64,000 nucleotides of DNA from Rebecca billardiae RCC1528 (Eukaryota > Haptophyta), in the NCBI GenBank assembly GCA_965240325.2, contig OZ251228.1, positions 372,001 to 436,000 on the forward strand, written 5' to 3'. Shown piece after piece: positions 20,627 through 31,575 of the stretch. A program made the translations under genes and the position numbers. The notes below the pieces were generated by a model. It was not told where the DNA came from. It ran no database searches and saw only the letters and a program-made list of their open reading frames with translations. Each line of letters opens with the position of its first letter. Position 1 is the first letter of the stretch.

Positions 20627-22327
20627 TTAAGAGGCGGCGGAGTCCGCGGCGGCGCTGAGATTCAGCTGGCCGCTGCCACGGAGCTGCACGGCGAGCGTGC
20701 GCAGAGCGCGCGCCTCCTGCTCCATGAGCGCACGCGCCACAGCCACGCATGACGCGCGCGGCCGCCCCGCGGCACTGCCCGCTCCCGAGTCGGCATCGGG
20801 AAGTGGCACTGTGGGCGGTGGGTCTGGGTAACGCTCAAGAGCGCTCTCACACACGGCTGCCAAGTGCGCCGCCGCTCGCCTCTCGACACCAGAGCCAAGC
20901 GGCGCGGCGCATGTCTCGCCAAGTGCGTCCAGCTGCATACCCCGCGTAGCAGGCTCATCCAGTGGCCCTGCAGCGCTGCCCAAGCTGCCACCCGCCTCGT
21001 CTGCGTCCCCCCGGAGCAGCGCCCACGCCCCCTCGCCCGCGGCGTCGACCGCAGCGCGCTCGTCCGGAGTGCGAACGGCGGCCAGCCGCAGCAGTGCGCG
21101 CAGCTCAGGGTGCGGGCGCGCAGGCGGAGGCTCGATCAGGAAATCGAAATCGAAATCGCATGGCAGCTCGTCGGCCGCGAGCTCGTCGCGGGGCACGCCT
21201 GCCGCGCCTCGGCGCTCGAGCACGCCAAGCTGCCAGGCTCGAAGCTCGGCGGCGTCGACGACGCTGTCGCCCGCCCCCGAGGCCTCCGCCTCGCCGCCAG
21301 CACCGCCGCCCGCGGGAGCGTCCAGCCCCACTGCCAGCCACAGCCCGGCGGCAGGAGAGACGTACCCGAAGTAGGTGAGCAGCATGGCCGCCGCGTGCTC
21401 CCCGTAGTGGTCCTCCACCTCGGCGCCCTCGGGCACGCCGAAGCGCGCGCGGAGGCGCACGACGTCCCGAGCCGCGTCCAGCCCGAACTCGTGCCCGGCC
21501 GTCACGGCCTCCGCCGAGTTGCACAGGTCCAGGAGCGGCACCAGGGCCGCCTTGCCCAGGCCAGGGCCGAGGTCAAACGAGCGAGAGAGGACGAGCGCGC
21601 ACGCGACGCGGACGGCGTGGCAGAAGGCCTCGGTGGGGCCGTCGCCGGAGAGCGCCTCCGCGCGCGCGCCCTCGCACTCCGACAGCCGCACGCGCACACC
21701 GAGCCGACGAAACACGGCCCAGAGCAGGCGGCACGCGGCGCCGACCTCCGAGATCAGATCTGCCGCCTCATCGTGAGCAGCGGTGCCTCGGAGCAGCTCG
21801 AGCTCGGGCGGGCTCCAGAGGAGCACGGGCCAGCGGCTCTCGGCCGTGCTGCGCCACGGCCAAGACTCGAGGAACGGCGCGAAGCGCGAGCGCGCGCCTA
21901 GGGCTCGCTCCTTGAGAACGACCGCGACCGTGGCGACGACGAGCGCGCCATCACCGCCCTGCTCAACGATGGTGCGCAGCGAGCGCCCGAGCTCGCCGGG
22001 CTCTGTGTCGATGGTGCGTCGCGTGATGCACGCATCGACCGGCACGGCGAAGATCTCCTCGTCAGCATCGACGCCGCGGCGCGCAAAGACGCCGCGGCCG
22101 CGGCCGCTCGATTCGCCGACGCGCACGCGGCCGGTGTCGACGCCATGCTCGTCGCGAAGCCAGGCCTCCAGGGCGGTCTCCGGCGCCGCGGCGTCCGCGA
22201 CGAGCTTGATGCGGGCCGATCCTCGCGCAGCGACACATCCCGGCCCGCGGGTTGCACACCAGGCGGGCGTGGCACATAATAATGCGGCGAGCAGCCACGC
22301 CGTCCGCGCGACCAACGTTGGCGCCAT
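20627..22327 (-). CDS. SET-domain protein methyltransferase (LSMT/SETD3-like), secreted or plastid-targeted
   Basis: This 566-residue single-exon protein belongs to the class that methylates lysine or histidine side chains with S-adenosylmethionine, like Rubisco large-subunit methyltransferase and SETD3. Residues 1-25 look like a signal peptide (WLLAALLCATPAWCA), followed by an Arg-containing segment, a bipartite leader of the kind used for complex plastids. The SET core starts at GRGRGVFARRGVDADEEIF and runs through the inserted helical region. It then has PLLDLCNSAE and DHYGEHAAAMLLTYFGYV in place of the usual P-x-x-D-x-x-NH and YG motifs. The remaining ~200 residues fit the Rubisco-substrate-binding-like helical domain. 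The canonical NH is NS here. Substrate unknown. Confidence 0.75.
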   Translation of the reverse strand: MAPTLVARTAWLLAALLCATPAWCATRGPGCVAARGSARIKLVADAAAPETALEAWLRDEHGVDTGRVRVGESSGRGRGVFARRGVDADEEIFAVPVDACITRRTIDTEPGELGRSLRTIVEQGGDGALVVATVAVVLKERALGARSRFAPFLESWPWRSTAESRWPVLLWSPPELELLRGTAAHDEAADLISEVGAACRLLWAVFRRLGVRVRLSECEGARAEALSGDGPTEAFCHAVRVACALVLSRSFDLGPGLGKAALVPLLDLCNSAEAVTAGHEFGLDAARDVVRLRARFGVPEGAEVEDHYGEHAAAMLLTYFGYVSPAAGLWLAVGLDAPAGGGAGGEAEASGAGDSVVDAAELRAWQLGVLERRGAAGVPRDELAADELPCDFDFDFLIEPPPARPHPELRALLRLAAVRTPDERAAVDAAGEGAWALLRGDADEAGGSLGSAAGPLDEPATRGMQLDALGETCAAPLGSGVERRAAAHLAAVCESALERYPDPPPTVPLPDADSGAGSAAGRPRASCVAVARALMEQEARALRTLAVQLRGSGQLNLSAAADSAAS

Positions 22328-22677
22328 CGCCGAACACGGCGGCGGCGGCGCGGTGCGGATTGAATAATATTAATCGATCGTCGCGAAAAAGCCGCCGCCA
22401 ATAAAATCGACCAGATCGTCGGGCCGCGGGATGACTCGGCCGCGGCCGCGCGGCGCACGCATTGTGACAGCAAGCAACTAAGCAAGCAAAGGTTGAGGTG
22501 TCGCACGACATTCCACCAAGGGCAGTAACACCCTTGACTCAACCACAGTGCTCGCCACGTGGCCTGCGGGGCACTCACGCCGTCGTCACTCTGAGCGGGC
22601 CGCCGCGCGACACGTGCCACGTCGCGGAAGTCACACAGCCTTCCTGTGCGCCGCCCCTCCGACCGCGCGCGCCCTCG
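22328..22677. other. Intergenic between SET 5' end and BAR-PH 3' end
   Basis: A 350-bp interval containing the SET gene promoter side and the BAR-PH 3' flank. No further gene or repeat noticed. Confidence 0.4.
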
Positions 22678-24599
22678 TCACTCGTCGTAGTCTGCGTCGT
22701 CCTCAACGACGGCGATCGGCCGCACCGAGCGCGCGCTGGATGGCGTGCGCTGCTGCGCGCGCGCAAGAGCCGACCCCGAGCCGGTGCCGGTGTGAGGCGT
22801 GTGAGCGCAGTGGCTGGCGCACTTGGGGGGTGGGCTGGCCGGTGCCTGGGCGTGCACACCGGCGTGGGACGATGGCGCCGGGCGGCGCTCGGCGGCGCCG
22901 CCGCCGTTTTGCCGCGCGGCCCGTCGGTCCACATCCGCCATCGCTGGCGGCTCCGCGGCAGCGCGCGGCACGGCAGCCAACGGCGCTGCGAGCCCACCCG
23001 CGCCCGCACCGCCGTCGTGCGCCCCATGCCCGGTGCGTGGCGTGTGCGCGTGCGCACGCGCGCCCGAGTGCGCGCGGATCGCCGCGACCCACGCCTCCGC
23101 CTCCGCTGGGCCGTCGGCACGCAGCACCCATTTCACCTGCGCCTGCGAGGAATAGAAAAAGCCCTCGACCATTTTCTCTTTGCTCAGCTCGAGCAGCGCG
23201 CGGGAGCCGGTGCGAAGCTGCACACTCGCAGCGGACTCGCCGCGCGCCGGGTGCGGCGCGAGCGAGATGGAGTCGAGAGGCTGCGTGTCCTCCGTCGAGG
23301 TGAAGAGGTGCAAGAACCCCGAGCGCGTGAGCACGCCGAGCAGGTCCTGCCTGCGCCGCACCCCGCCCCGGCGCCGGTGTGGCGTCGCGCGCGACACACA
23401 CACAGTCATGCCGCGGGGTGCACGGGGCGCGCCGTGAGCGCGCAGCGCGCGGCGCCGCGCGCGTTGAGGGACAGCCCCCGAGCTCCGCGCCGCTCAAGCC
23501 GCCCTCGCCTCCGCGCCCGGCTCGTCGGCCCCGCGCGCGGCCCGCGCGGCGCGGCGGCGCACCAGCCCCCGAACACGGACGTCGACTGCCGCGCCAGCAG
23601 CCCCACTTTCTCCACCTGAGCCATGTTCCGCTGGGAGGTGGCGAGGAGCGACCGAGGCGCTGCGGCCGCGGGGTCGGAGCCGGCGGGGTCGGCGGGGTCG
23701 GTGGGCGGCAGGGCGGGCGGCTGGAAGGCGTGCCCCTTCCGCCCGCCCTTGGGCGGCGTCGCCGCGCCACTGCCCGGGTGGCTCGGCGGCCGGAGCAGTC
23801 CGGAAGCGTCGCCCTCCGGCAAGCGCGCGCGCACGCGCGTGTGCAGGTCCAGCTCGCCATCGACAGCCTTAGCCGCCTTGATCGCGTCGCCGGCGCGCTG
23901 CCGGAGCTCCTCGTGGAGGTGCCAGTGCGCGCTCACCACATCCACTAGCACCGACCCCAGCGCGTCCGTCAGCACCACGTCCGCCGCCGCCTGCTCGAGC
24001 AGCAGCCGCCGCAGGCCGCGCGCGCGCTCGGTGCGCACGCGGGCGAGTGTCGACTTCTGCGCCTCGAGCGCGACCTCGGCGAGCCACGGGTCGGTGGGCG
24101 GCGGGCCGCGGCCGGGCTCGGAGGCGGCGCAGAGCTCGCGGTACGCCGTGCGCGCCGCCTCCGTGCTCTCGTTCGCCTTCGCCTCTCGCGTGCGCAGCTC
24201 GCTCGCGCGCGCCTGCGTCGCGCGGCCACGCCTATTCGCGTCAATGTCCAGGCGGTGCAGCTTGCTCGCCTCGGCGCGGAGCGCCTTGCTGTGCTCGGCG
24301 AGCGCGGCGGCCTGCAACTTGCCCTGCCGCTCGAGCGCGCCGATCGCCGCGCTCATCGTCGACTCGCCGGCCGCCGCGGGCGCGGCCGGCGCATTCGCCG
24401 TCACGCGCTCCGGCTTGCGGCCCATGCCGCGCGCGACGGTGTCCGAGAGCTTGACGAGCGCGTGAGCGAAGGCATCCTCGGCCGCGGCGAGATCGGACAG
24501 GTAGGTGGACAGCGCCGCGGCCACCGCGTGCTGCTCCGTGCCGCGCTCGACGATCGCCTCGCACGCCCGATCGATCTCGGCGTCGTCCACGGAGGCCAT
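22678..24599 (-). CDS. BAR-like coiled-coil / PH-domain protein (two exons)
   Basis: Probably a membrane-curvature or phosphoinositide-binding adaptor. Exons 24599-23563 and 23350-22678 join across a 212-bp intron (donor GTGCGC, acceptor GCAG) to give 569 residues. The ATG at 24599 has a strong context (GCCGCCATGG). Residues about 1-260 are helical with a BAR/ACAP-like pattern (AAEDAFAHALVKLSDTVARG, HWHLHEELRQRAGDAIK). A Pro/Gly linker follows. The PH domain begins at KVGLLARQSTSVFGGW, is split by the intron inside the first strands, and continues QDLLGVLTRSGFLHLFTS to the final helix WVLRADGPAEAEAWVAAI. The C-terminal ~150 residues are low complexity with an acidic end. The spliced junction restores the usual PH spacing. 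Confidence 0.75.
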
Positions 24600-24955
24600 G
24601 GCGGCGGCTCCCGAGCGTGGCTTGGTCCGGCAGATCAGCAACGTCCGGATGCGGCACGCCGCCGTTTGTCGGCAGAAAAAATGATGACGCGAGAAAACAT
24701 CTTGATGCGCTAGCTTCGGGGAGGACGACGGTTGTGCCGTCGTCGGGGCGCGTGATAGTGATGCGGGTACTTGCAGCGCGCGACGTGTTCGTTCCCGGCG
24801 TCAGCGCAGGACTGCTGCTCACGACTGGTGTCCAGCTCGCGCGCTCAAAACTTGGCGAGACTTGGACCGACGCAGCTGTCGGAACGCGCAGGCCCCGAGC
24901 GCGCGCCACTGCATCCGAGCCTTCACGGGCACGCCGACCGAGACCGCCAGACGGC
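24600..24955. promoter_or_regulatory. Divergent intergenic region BAR-PH / SpoVS-RGG gene
   Basis: 356 bp between two divergent ATGs. It must contain both 5' regions. Open frames crossing it have no ATG with good context. Confidence 0.4.
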
Positions 24956-26218
24956 ATGAGCACCGACGCGCCACCCCCACCGCCGCCGGCGCCTGAGGGC
25001 GCGAGCGCGGCTGTGCCGGGAGGCATTGCATCGGGCGCGCAGGACAAGACCGCCGGTGGGCGGGGACGCCGCCCGCGCACGGGCCGAGGTGGCGGGCGCG
25101 GGCGCGGCGGCCGTGGGGGACGCGGCGCGCACGGCGCGGCTGACGCGGCCGACGGTGCGGCCGGTGCAGGGGGCGACGTGGCGAACGGTGTCGAGGGCGC
25201 GAGCACGACCGAGCATGCTGGCCGCGGCGGCGGCCGCGGCCGCGGTGGTGGCCGCGGCTCAGGGACGGGCGGCGGAGGGCGAGGCGGCGGCGGTGGTGGC
25301 GGCGGCGGCGGTGGCGGGGCGAAGCTGCAGGGCGCGTGCAAGGTGTCGGCCGAGTCGGACATTCAGAAGGTGTCGGGCTACATCGCGGCGGGCATCCGCT
25401 CGGGCAACCCGCCCGCCGTTCTCGCCATCTCCGACCTGGCCGTCAACAAGGCCGTGAAGGCGCTCGCTCTCGCTCGCAACTTCCTCGCGACGGACCGGCT
25501 CGACCTCGTGGCGCAGCCGCGCTTCCCCGAGTACGACAAGAACCAGATGACGGCGAATATGCAGCTCGACCTGCAGGCGAGGCAGGCGCGGATCTCGCTC
25601 GAGCACAAGGTCGACACCTCGATGTGCGTCAGCCAGCACTCGCTGCCGAACGCCGTCGCGGGCGCGATCGCGTCGACGGCGCGCGAGGGGAAGCACGTGG
25701 CCAAGCTCTCGGCGATGGGGCCGCAGGCTGTGCTGCGGTGCGCGCCGCGGCGGCTCCCTCGTCGCGCGCGCGCGGGGTGCGCGGCGTGCCCCGGGGACCC
25801 GCTCCCCCCGTCCGCTCTCCTGCGTGGCGCGGCGTTGGGCGCACGCACCGGCGCGCCACCCCGACTGAGCCATCGACGCGAGCGTGACATGATGCGCCGC
25901 CCCCGCCGTCTCCCGCCCTCTCGCCCTCGCAGGACGGTCAAGTCGATCTTCCTCGCGCGGCGCTACCTCGAGGCGAACCGCCTGGACCTCTCCTTCGTGC
26001 CCGAGTTCTCGGACTCAGACCAGGGCCTCACTGTGATGAACTTCTATGTGCTCGCGCACGCGCCGCGCGCGGAGGCGGCCGGCGAGGGCTCGGCCGCGCC
26101 AGGCACGGCCGCGGCGCCGTCGGCACCCGCGGCAGCGGCCTCTTCGGAGCCCGCCGCCGCCGCCGAGGCGAGCGCCACGCCGACTGCGCCCGAGGCGGCG
26201 ACGGCGGAGAGCCAATGA
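24956..26218 (+). CDS. RGG-rich protein with two SpoVS/Alba-like domains (two exons)
   Basis: Exons 24956-25737 and 25933-26218 (intron 195 bp, GTGCGC...CGCAG) give 355 residues. The first ~125 residues are Pro/Gly/Arg-rich with many RGG/GRG repeats, an RNA-binding signature. Residues ~128-205 match bacterial stage V sporulation protein S: CKVSAESDIQKVSGYIAAGI, then AVLAISDLAVNKAVKALALA and LDLVAQPRF. A second copy follows (SLEHKV, HSLPNAVAGAIASTAREG, LSAMGPQAVLRTVKSIFLA, LDLSFVPEFSD), its core restored by the splice. SpoVS adopts an Alba-like fold and Alba proteins bind nucleic acids, so an RNA or DNA chaperone role is a reasonable inference. The C-terminus is Ala-rich. Divergent from BAR-PH. 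Confidence 0.75.
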   Translation: MSTDAPPPPPPAPEGASAAVPGGIASGAQDKTAGGRGRRPRTGRGGGRGRGGRGGRGAHGAADAADGAAGAGGDVANGVEGASTTEHAGRGGGRGRGGGRGSGTGGGGRGGGGGGGGGGGGAKLQGACKVSAESDIQKVSGYIAAGIRSGNPPAVLAISDLAVNKAVKALALARNFLATDRLDLVAQPRFPEYDKNQMTANMQLDLQARQARISLEHKVDTSMCVSQHSLPNAVAGAIASTAREGKHVAKLSAMGPQAVLRCAPRRLPRRARAGCAACPGDPLPPSALLRGAALGARTGAPPRLSHRRERDMMRRPRRLPPSRPRRTVKSIFLARRYLEANRLDLSFVPEFSDSDQGLTVMNFYVLAHAPRAEAAGEGSAAPGTAAAPSAPAAAASSEPAAAAEASATPTAPEAATAESQ

Positions 26219-28012
<1,794 letters not shown>

Positions 28013-28777
28013 ATGGCTTCCGCCCCGTTGGTCATCGCCCATAGGGGCTGGAGCGGGCACGGGGCGCAGCACGGTGAGAACACCCTGCCAGCCTTCGCGG
28101 CGGCGATCGAGGCCGGCGCAGACGCCGTCGAGTGCGACGTGCACCTCTCGGCGGACGGCGAGGTCGTCGTCATTCACGACGAATCCGTCAACCGTACGAC
28201 GGACAGCACGGGCCGTGTGGACGCGCTCACCGTCGCACAGCTTGGCGCACTCGACGCAGGCGGCGGCGCTCCCGTGCCCACGCTGGCGAGCTTACTCGAG
28301 CTGATCGCTGGCCGCTGCACGCTTTTACTGGAGCTCAAGACCAGGGAGACGGCCAAGGCCACGCTGCACGAAGGCCTTGCGCGCAAGGTCGGCGCGCTCA
28401 TTGCAACGCACACGGCCGAGCCGTGGGTGATCGTGCAGAGCTTCGACGCCCGCTACTTGCACGAGCTGCGCCCGCTGTCGCCCATGCTGCGGCTCGGGCT
28501 CCTCGTCTACCCCTGGCGCCTCGTCTGGGACTACTCCGTGCTCGAGAGCAATGCGAGCGTGGCTCCCATGTGTGTGAACCCAAGCCACCTCCGCTGCACG
28601 CGCTCGCTCGTGAGCGGTCTGCATGCGCGCGGTGTGAAGGTCTTCTGCTGGACAGTGGACTCGGAGGCGGCGATGGACAAGGCGATGCGCGCGGGCGTGG
28701 ACGGGGTCATCACGAACCGCACTGATCTGGGCATCCGGGCGCGCGAGCACTTCGTGAGCACGACTCCAGCAGCATGA
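28013..28777 (+). CDS. Glycerophosphodiester phosphodiesterase
   Basis: Hydrolyses glycerophosphodiesters to sn-glycerol 3-phosphate and an alcohol. The 254-residue protein is a compact GDPD TIM barrel. Visible motifs: IAHRG (8-12, catalytic His10), GENTLPAF, GADAVECDVHLSADG (Glu40 and Asp42 bind the metal), VVVIHD (His55 is the second catalytic His) and RTTDSTGRV. Later come LLLELK, VIVQSFDARYL and the C-terminal VKVFCWTVDSE and GVDGVITNR. The length is like bacterial-type cytosolic GDPDs. The ATG at 28013 sits nine residues before the first catalytic His. An upstream in-frame start near 27911 would add 34 residues of poor composition and is not preferred. No signal peptide with the chosen start. 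Confidence 0.88.
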   Translation: MASAPLVIAHRGWSGHGAQHGENTLPAFAAAIEAGADAVECDVHLSADGEVVVIHDESVNRTTDSTGRVDALTVAQLGALDAGGGAPVPTLASLLELIAGRCTLLLELKTRETAKATLHEGLARKVGALIATHTAEPWVIVQSFDARYLHELRPLSPMLRLGLLVYPWRLVWDYSVLESNASVAPMCVNPSHLRCTRSLVSGLHARGVKVFCWTVDSEAAMDKAMRAGVDGVITNRTDLGIRAREHFVSTTPAA

Positions 28778-28785
28778 GCAATAAT

Positions 28786-29290
28786 TCAGCAAAGTGCCAA
28801 AGAGGCAGTTTACCTACGCGACGTCATCAGCGATATTCTCAATATTCCCAAGACTCCCATTGTGATCCATGAGGACAACAAGGGGGCGATTGATCTCTAC
28901 TCAAAGAACAGCATCATCCATCATAAGCGCACCAAGCACATAATCGACGTACGTCACGTACGACAGTCGACACCATTTTATATTCGAGATTGTGTCGACC
29001 TTGGTGCCGCCATGGGGACCAACATCAACGCGCTCACACCACTGCCACTGCTGCAAGCTTCGACCAGTACCACTACAGACGAATCAGGAGAGCTGCGCCC
29101 TCGTGCCTGTGTCTTTAAATCATATAGAATTAGCAGTCAACATATACGTACATAACCAAGTTACACACATCGGAAAACATCGCCGATTGTCTTACCAAGG
29201 CGCTACCCAAGGACACGTTGCAAATTTCCGAGACATCATGGTTACACCAGTTCGGCGAATTGCGAGTAGGGGGCGTGTCAAACTCAAAAG
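28786..29290 (+). pseudogene. Copia-type retrotransposon remnant (RNase H end), interrupted
   Basis: The translation AKEAVYLRDVISDIL, then IHEDNKGAIDL and HHKRTKHIIDVR, is the C-terminal end of a Ty1/Copia RNase H (E-D-N-x-G-A ... H-x-R-T-K-H-I-D-V-R). About 150-200 bp of unrelated sequence interrupts it. The reading then resumes at 29165-29290 with TSENIADCLTKALPKDTL and ends near GELRVGG. A purine run and TGTCAAAC at about 29270-29282 look like a polypurine tract followed by an LTR start. Only this 3' end of pol is present. The insert shares a short end (TTAAATCATATAGAAT) with sequence near 53712. Confidence 0.75.
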
Positions 29291-29647
29291 CCCAAGGCAG
29301 CCATTGGCGCCATACGCGCCATTCCCCAGCTCGAGGTTTCAATCTCAAGGCGCTGCGAGCAATTCTAAGCAGCGCCACCATGGTGAGGCTTTAACATTCC
29401 AGGCTGAGGCTGCCAGCATGAGCCATGGGCCCAGTGGTGCAGTGTGACAGCCGTGTGCGCATGATCCGTCACTCCGTGCAGCAGCCCGGGCAGCGCGAAA
29501 TTTTCTGATTCACGATGACTTACGACTATAGCAGCTAGCAGTAGTCATCGTCATGACGATTGAAGTAGTCAATATAATTAATATACTGTACGCGTACTAC
29601 TGGAACTACTGCTAGTTATATATATATATATATAATATATAGCGCTA

Positions 29648-29697
<50 letters not shown>
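29291..29697. other. LTR remnant / AT-rich intergenic with (ATT)n
   Basis: About the first 200 bp may be remaining Copia LTR. Then AT-rich sequence with (TA)n leads to a (TTA)n tract at about 29649-29697 that directly abuts the repeat element at 29698. Confidence 0.5.
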
Positions 29698-29698
<1 letters not shown>

Positions 29699-31437
29699 GG
29701 CCCGCGGTGCAGGGCGGAGCGCGCAGCGTGGAGCCCGCTCCGTGGGCCCTAACCACGTTTCAAAAAGATCTTTGATCAAAGAAAAAAGGGATGGGCCATG
29801 GGGGACGATTTTCAGGGCTGGAGGAGACCGAGTTTCGAATTTTGAGACCGCAAGAGATCCATTGCAGCGAGAAATGGACGCGTCCGCTCTTTTGATAGTC
29901 AGAGGAATCAACGAAACCCACGTCCAAGTGTGCGAGGGTGGGTAATTGTGGGTAGACCGTGACCATAGTAAATAAGCACATGACCATAGTAAAACAAGCA
30001 TAGTCAGTTAACAGGCCTCGCTGCCGCTACTAGGCGCGCGCCAGACACGGAGCGCGCGCACCAGTTGCGTCGCGCTGCGCACGGAGCATGCGCGACGAGA
30101 TCGCGGCGGGGGCGGCGAGATCGCGGCGGGGGCGACGGGCAACAGCCTGCCCGCGGGCGCGTTCGTCACTCGAGGAGCAGCGCGCAAGGGCGAGCCGAGT
30201 CCGGAGCACGCGAGCTCGTCGCTCGCCGCCCGGAGCAGAGCGACCGCCGAGCAGAGCGGCGCGGCAAAGCTGATGAGCCGGATGCGCCCGGAGCTCGCGC
30301 GGCTGAAGGGCGAGCTCAAGCACGCGAGCTCGCGCCTCGACGCTGAGCGCGAGCTCCTCCTCAACTCGGTCGACGGCGGCGCGGAGGTGCAGCAGCGTGA
30401 GGACGAGCAGGAGCATCAGTGAAACGCGCGCCGGTTCCGGGTCGCGCAGCGGCGCCCAGCTGCCTGCACGCGAGCGGCGGCCACGTGGCGCGAGGAGCTG
30501 CGTGGGGAAATCGCCGCGCGCGTCGACGCGGCGATCACCGGGCTGCAGGCCTCGGCAATCGACGCGGTGCGCACCCTCGCCGCCAGCCGCGACGACTCCG
30601 CCGTCGAGCTGCAGCAGCTGCGCGCGCAGATGCCAGAAGTGCCGATGGGCGGCGGCGTTACCCGCGGCGTATCAGCAGGCTGACGTGCACGAGCACGTGA
30701 CACGCGGAGGCGCTAGGCGCCAAGCTGGCGAAGTGCGGCGCCGAGCTCGACGAGCTGAGCGACGCGGCAACGGACGCGCTGGGCGCCCGCGCTGCCATCG
30801 TCGCGGCGCCCTCCAGCAGCTCGAGCAGCTGTGGATAGATGGCTGTCGAGGCGACCGCGGGTGTGACTCACAGTGTGAGTGAGTCGCGCGCGGCTCAGCC
30901 TGCCGCTGGCAGCCGCCGTCTTCGAGGCCGACGCGGCGGAGGAGGCGGCGGGCGAGCACGGCGGCGCGGTGGAGCAGGCGCGCACGCGCGGCGGCAGGCG
31001 CGACGCGCCGCTCACCTCGTTCCACCGCCCCGAGCTCCGCTCGGTCGGTCTCGGTGCGAGGCTGCGCAGCCGGCAGGCCGGGGCCAGCAGTGGCGCGCGC
31101 TCTCGCTCTGCCGGCACGAGCGACCAGCGGCCCGTCGTCGAGCGCATGGCGCAGGGCGAGTACCTCAAGCAGGCGCGCCCGCTCGCGCGCACGCGCCGGC
31201 TCGCGCCGCGCCAGCGCCTCTCGCCCTGCCTGCGCGCGCGCGCCGGCCGCTAGTCCCCGCGGCGGCCCGCGGCGACAGTCCTCGGCCCGCCGGCCCGGTG
31301 GGCGGCAGTGACTGAGTTGGCGGTGGCAGCTCAGGCGAACTGTTACACATGTCAGACTGAGACAGCAGCCGACGGAGGGTGCACCGCGGGCCCCGAACTA
31401 CGTTCGTTCTACGGAAAAAGACCGCGGAACGCGGTCA
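29698..31437 (-). mobile_element. TG...CA-ended repeat, copy 4 (1.74 kb), flanked by (TTA)n
   Basis: The left end TGGCCCGCGGTGCAGGG matches 4280; the right end GACCGCGGAACGCGGTCA is the complement of the 5733 terminus. The outer ~300 bp (29698-30000) closely follow 4280-4590. The interior differs from the other copies and holds coding-like debris. Both flanks are TTATTATTA, so the element either inserted into an (ATT)n tract or carries a TTA-type duplication. Confidence 0.7.
30095..31250 (+). pseudogene. Fragmented helical protein remnant inside the repeat
   Basis: Several in-frame blocks look coding but lie in different frames and end in stops. Examples are RMRPELARLKGELKHAS (near 30275), EIAARVDAAITGLQASAI (near 30510), EALGAKLAKCGAELDELSD (near 30708) and FEADAAEEAAGEHGGAVEQA (near 30918). 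All are Ala/Glu/Leu-rich, coiled-coil-like. This fits a captured or element gene broken by frameshifts. No domain recognised. Confidence 0.35.
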
Positions 31438-31575
31438 TTATTATTATTATTACAGCAGTAGTATATGTCTATAGCCTCTGATGATCATGGACATGATGAG
31501 ATTGCGCACTCGAGCAACTCGAGGTCAGTAACTCGAGCTCTGCCGAGCAGAATATACGCGGGCGACCAGTCGCCG

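Noticed and set aside
22575-23120. Overlapping frames across the BAR-PH C-terminal exon
   Set aside because: Arg/Ala-rich shadows; the PH-bearing frame explains the DNA.
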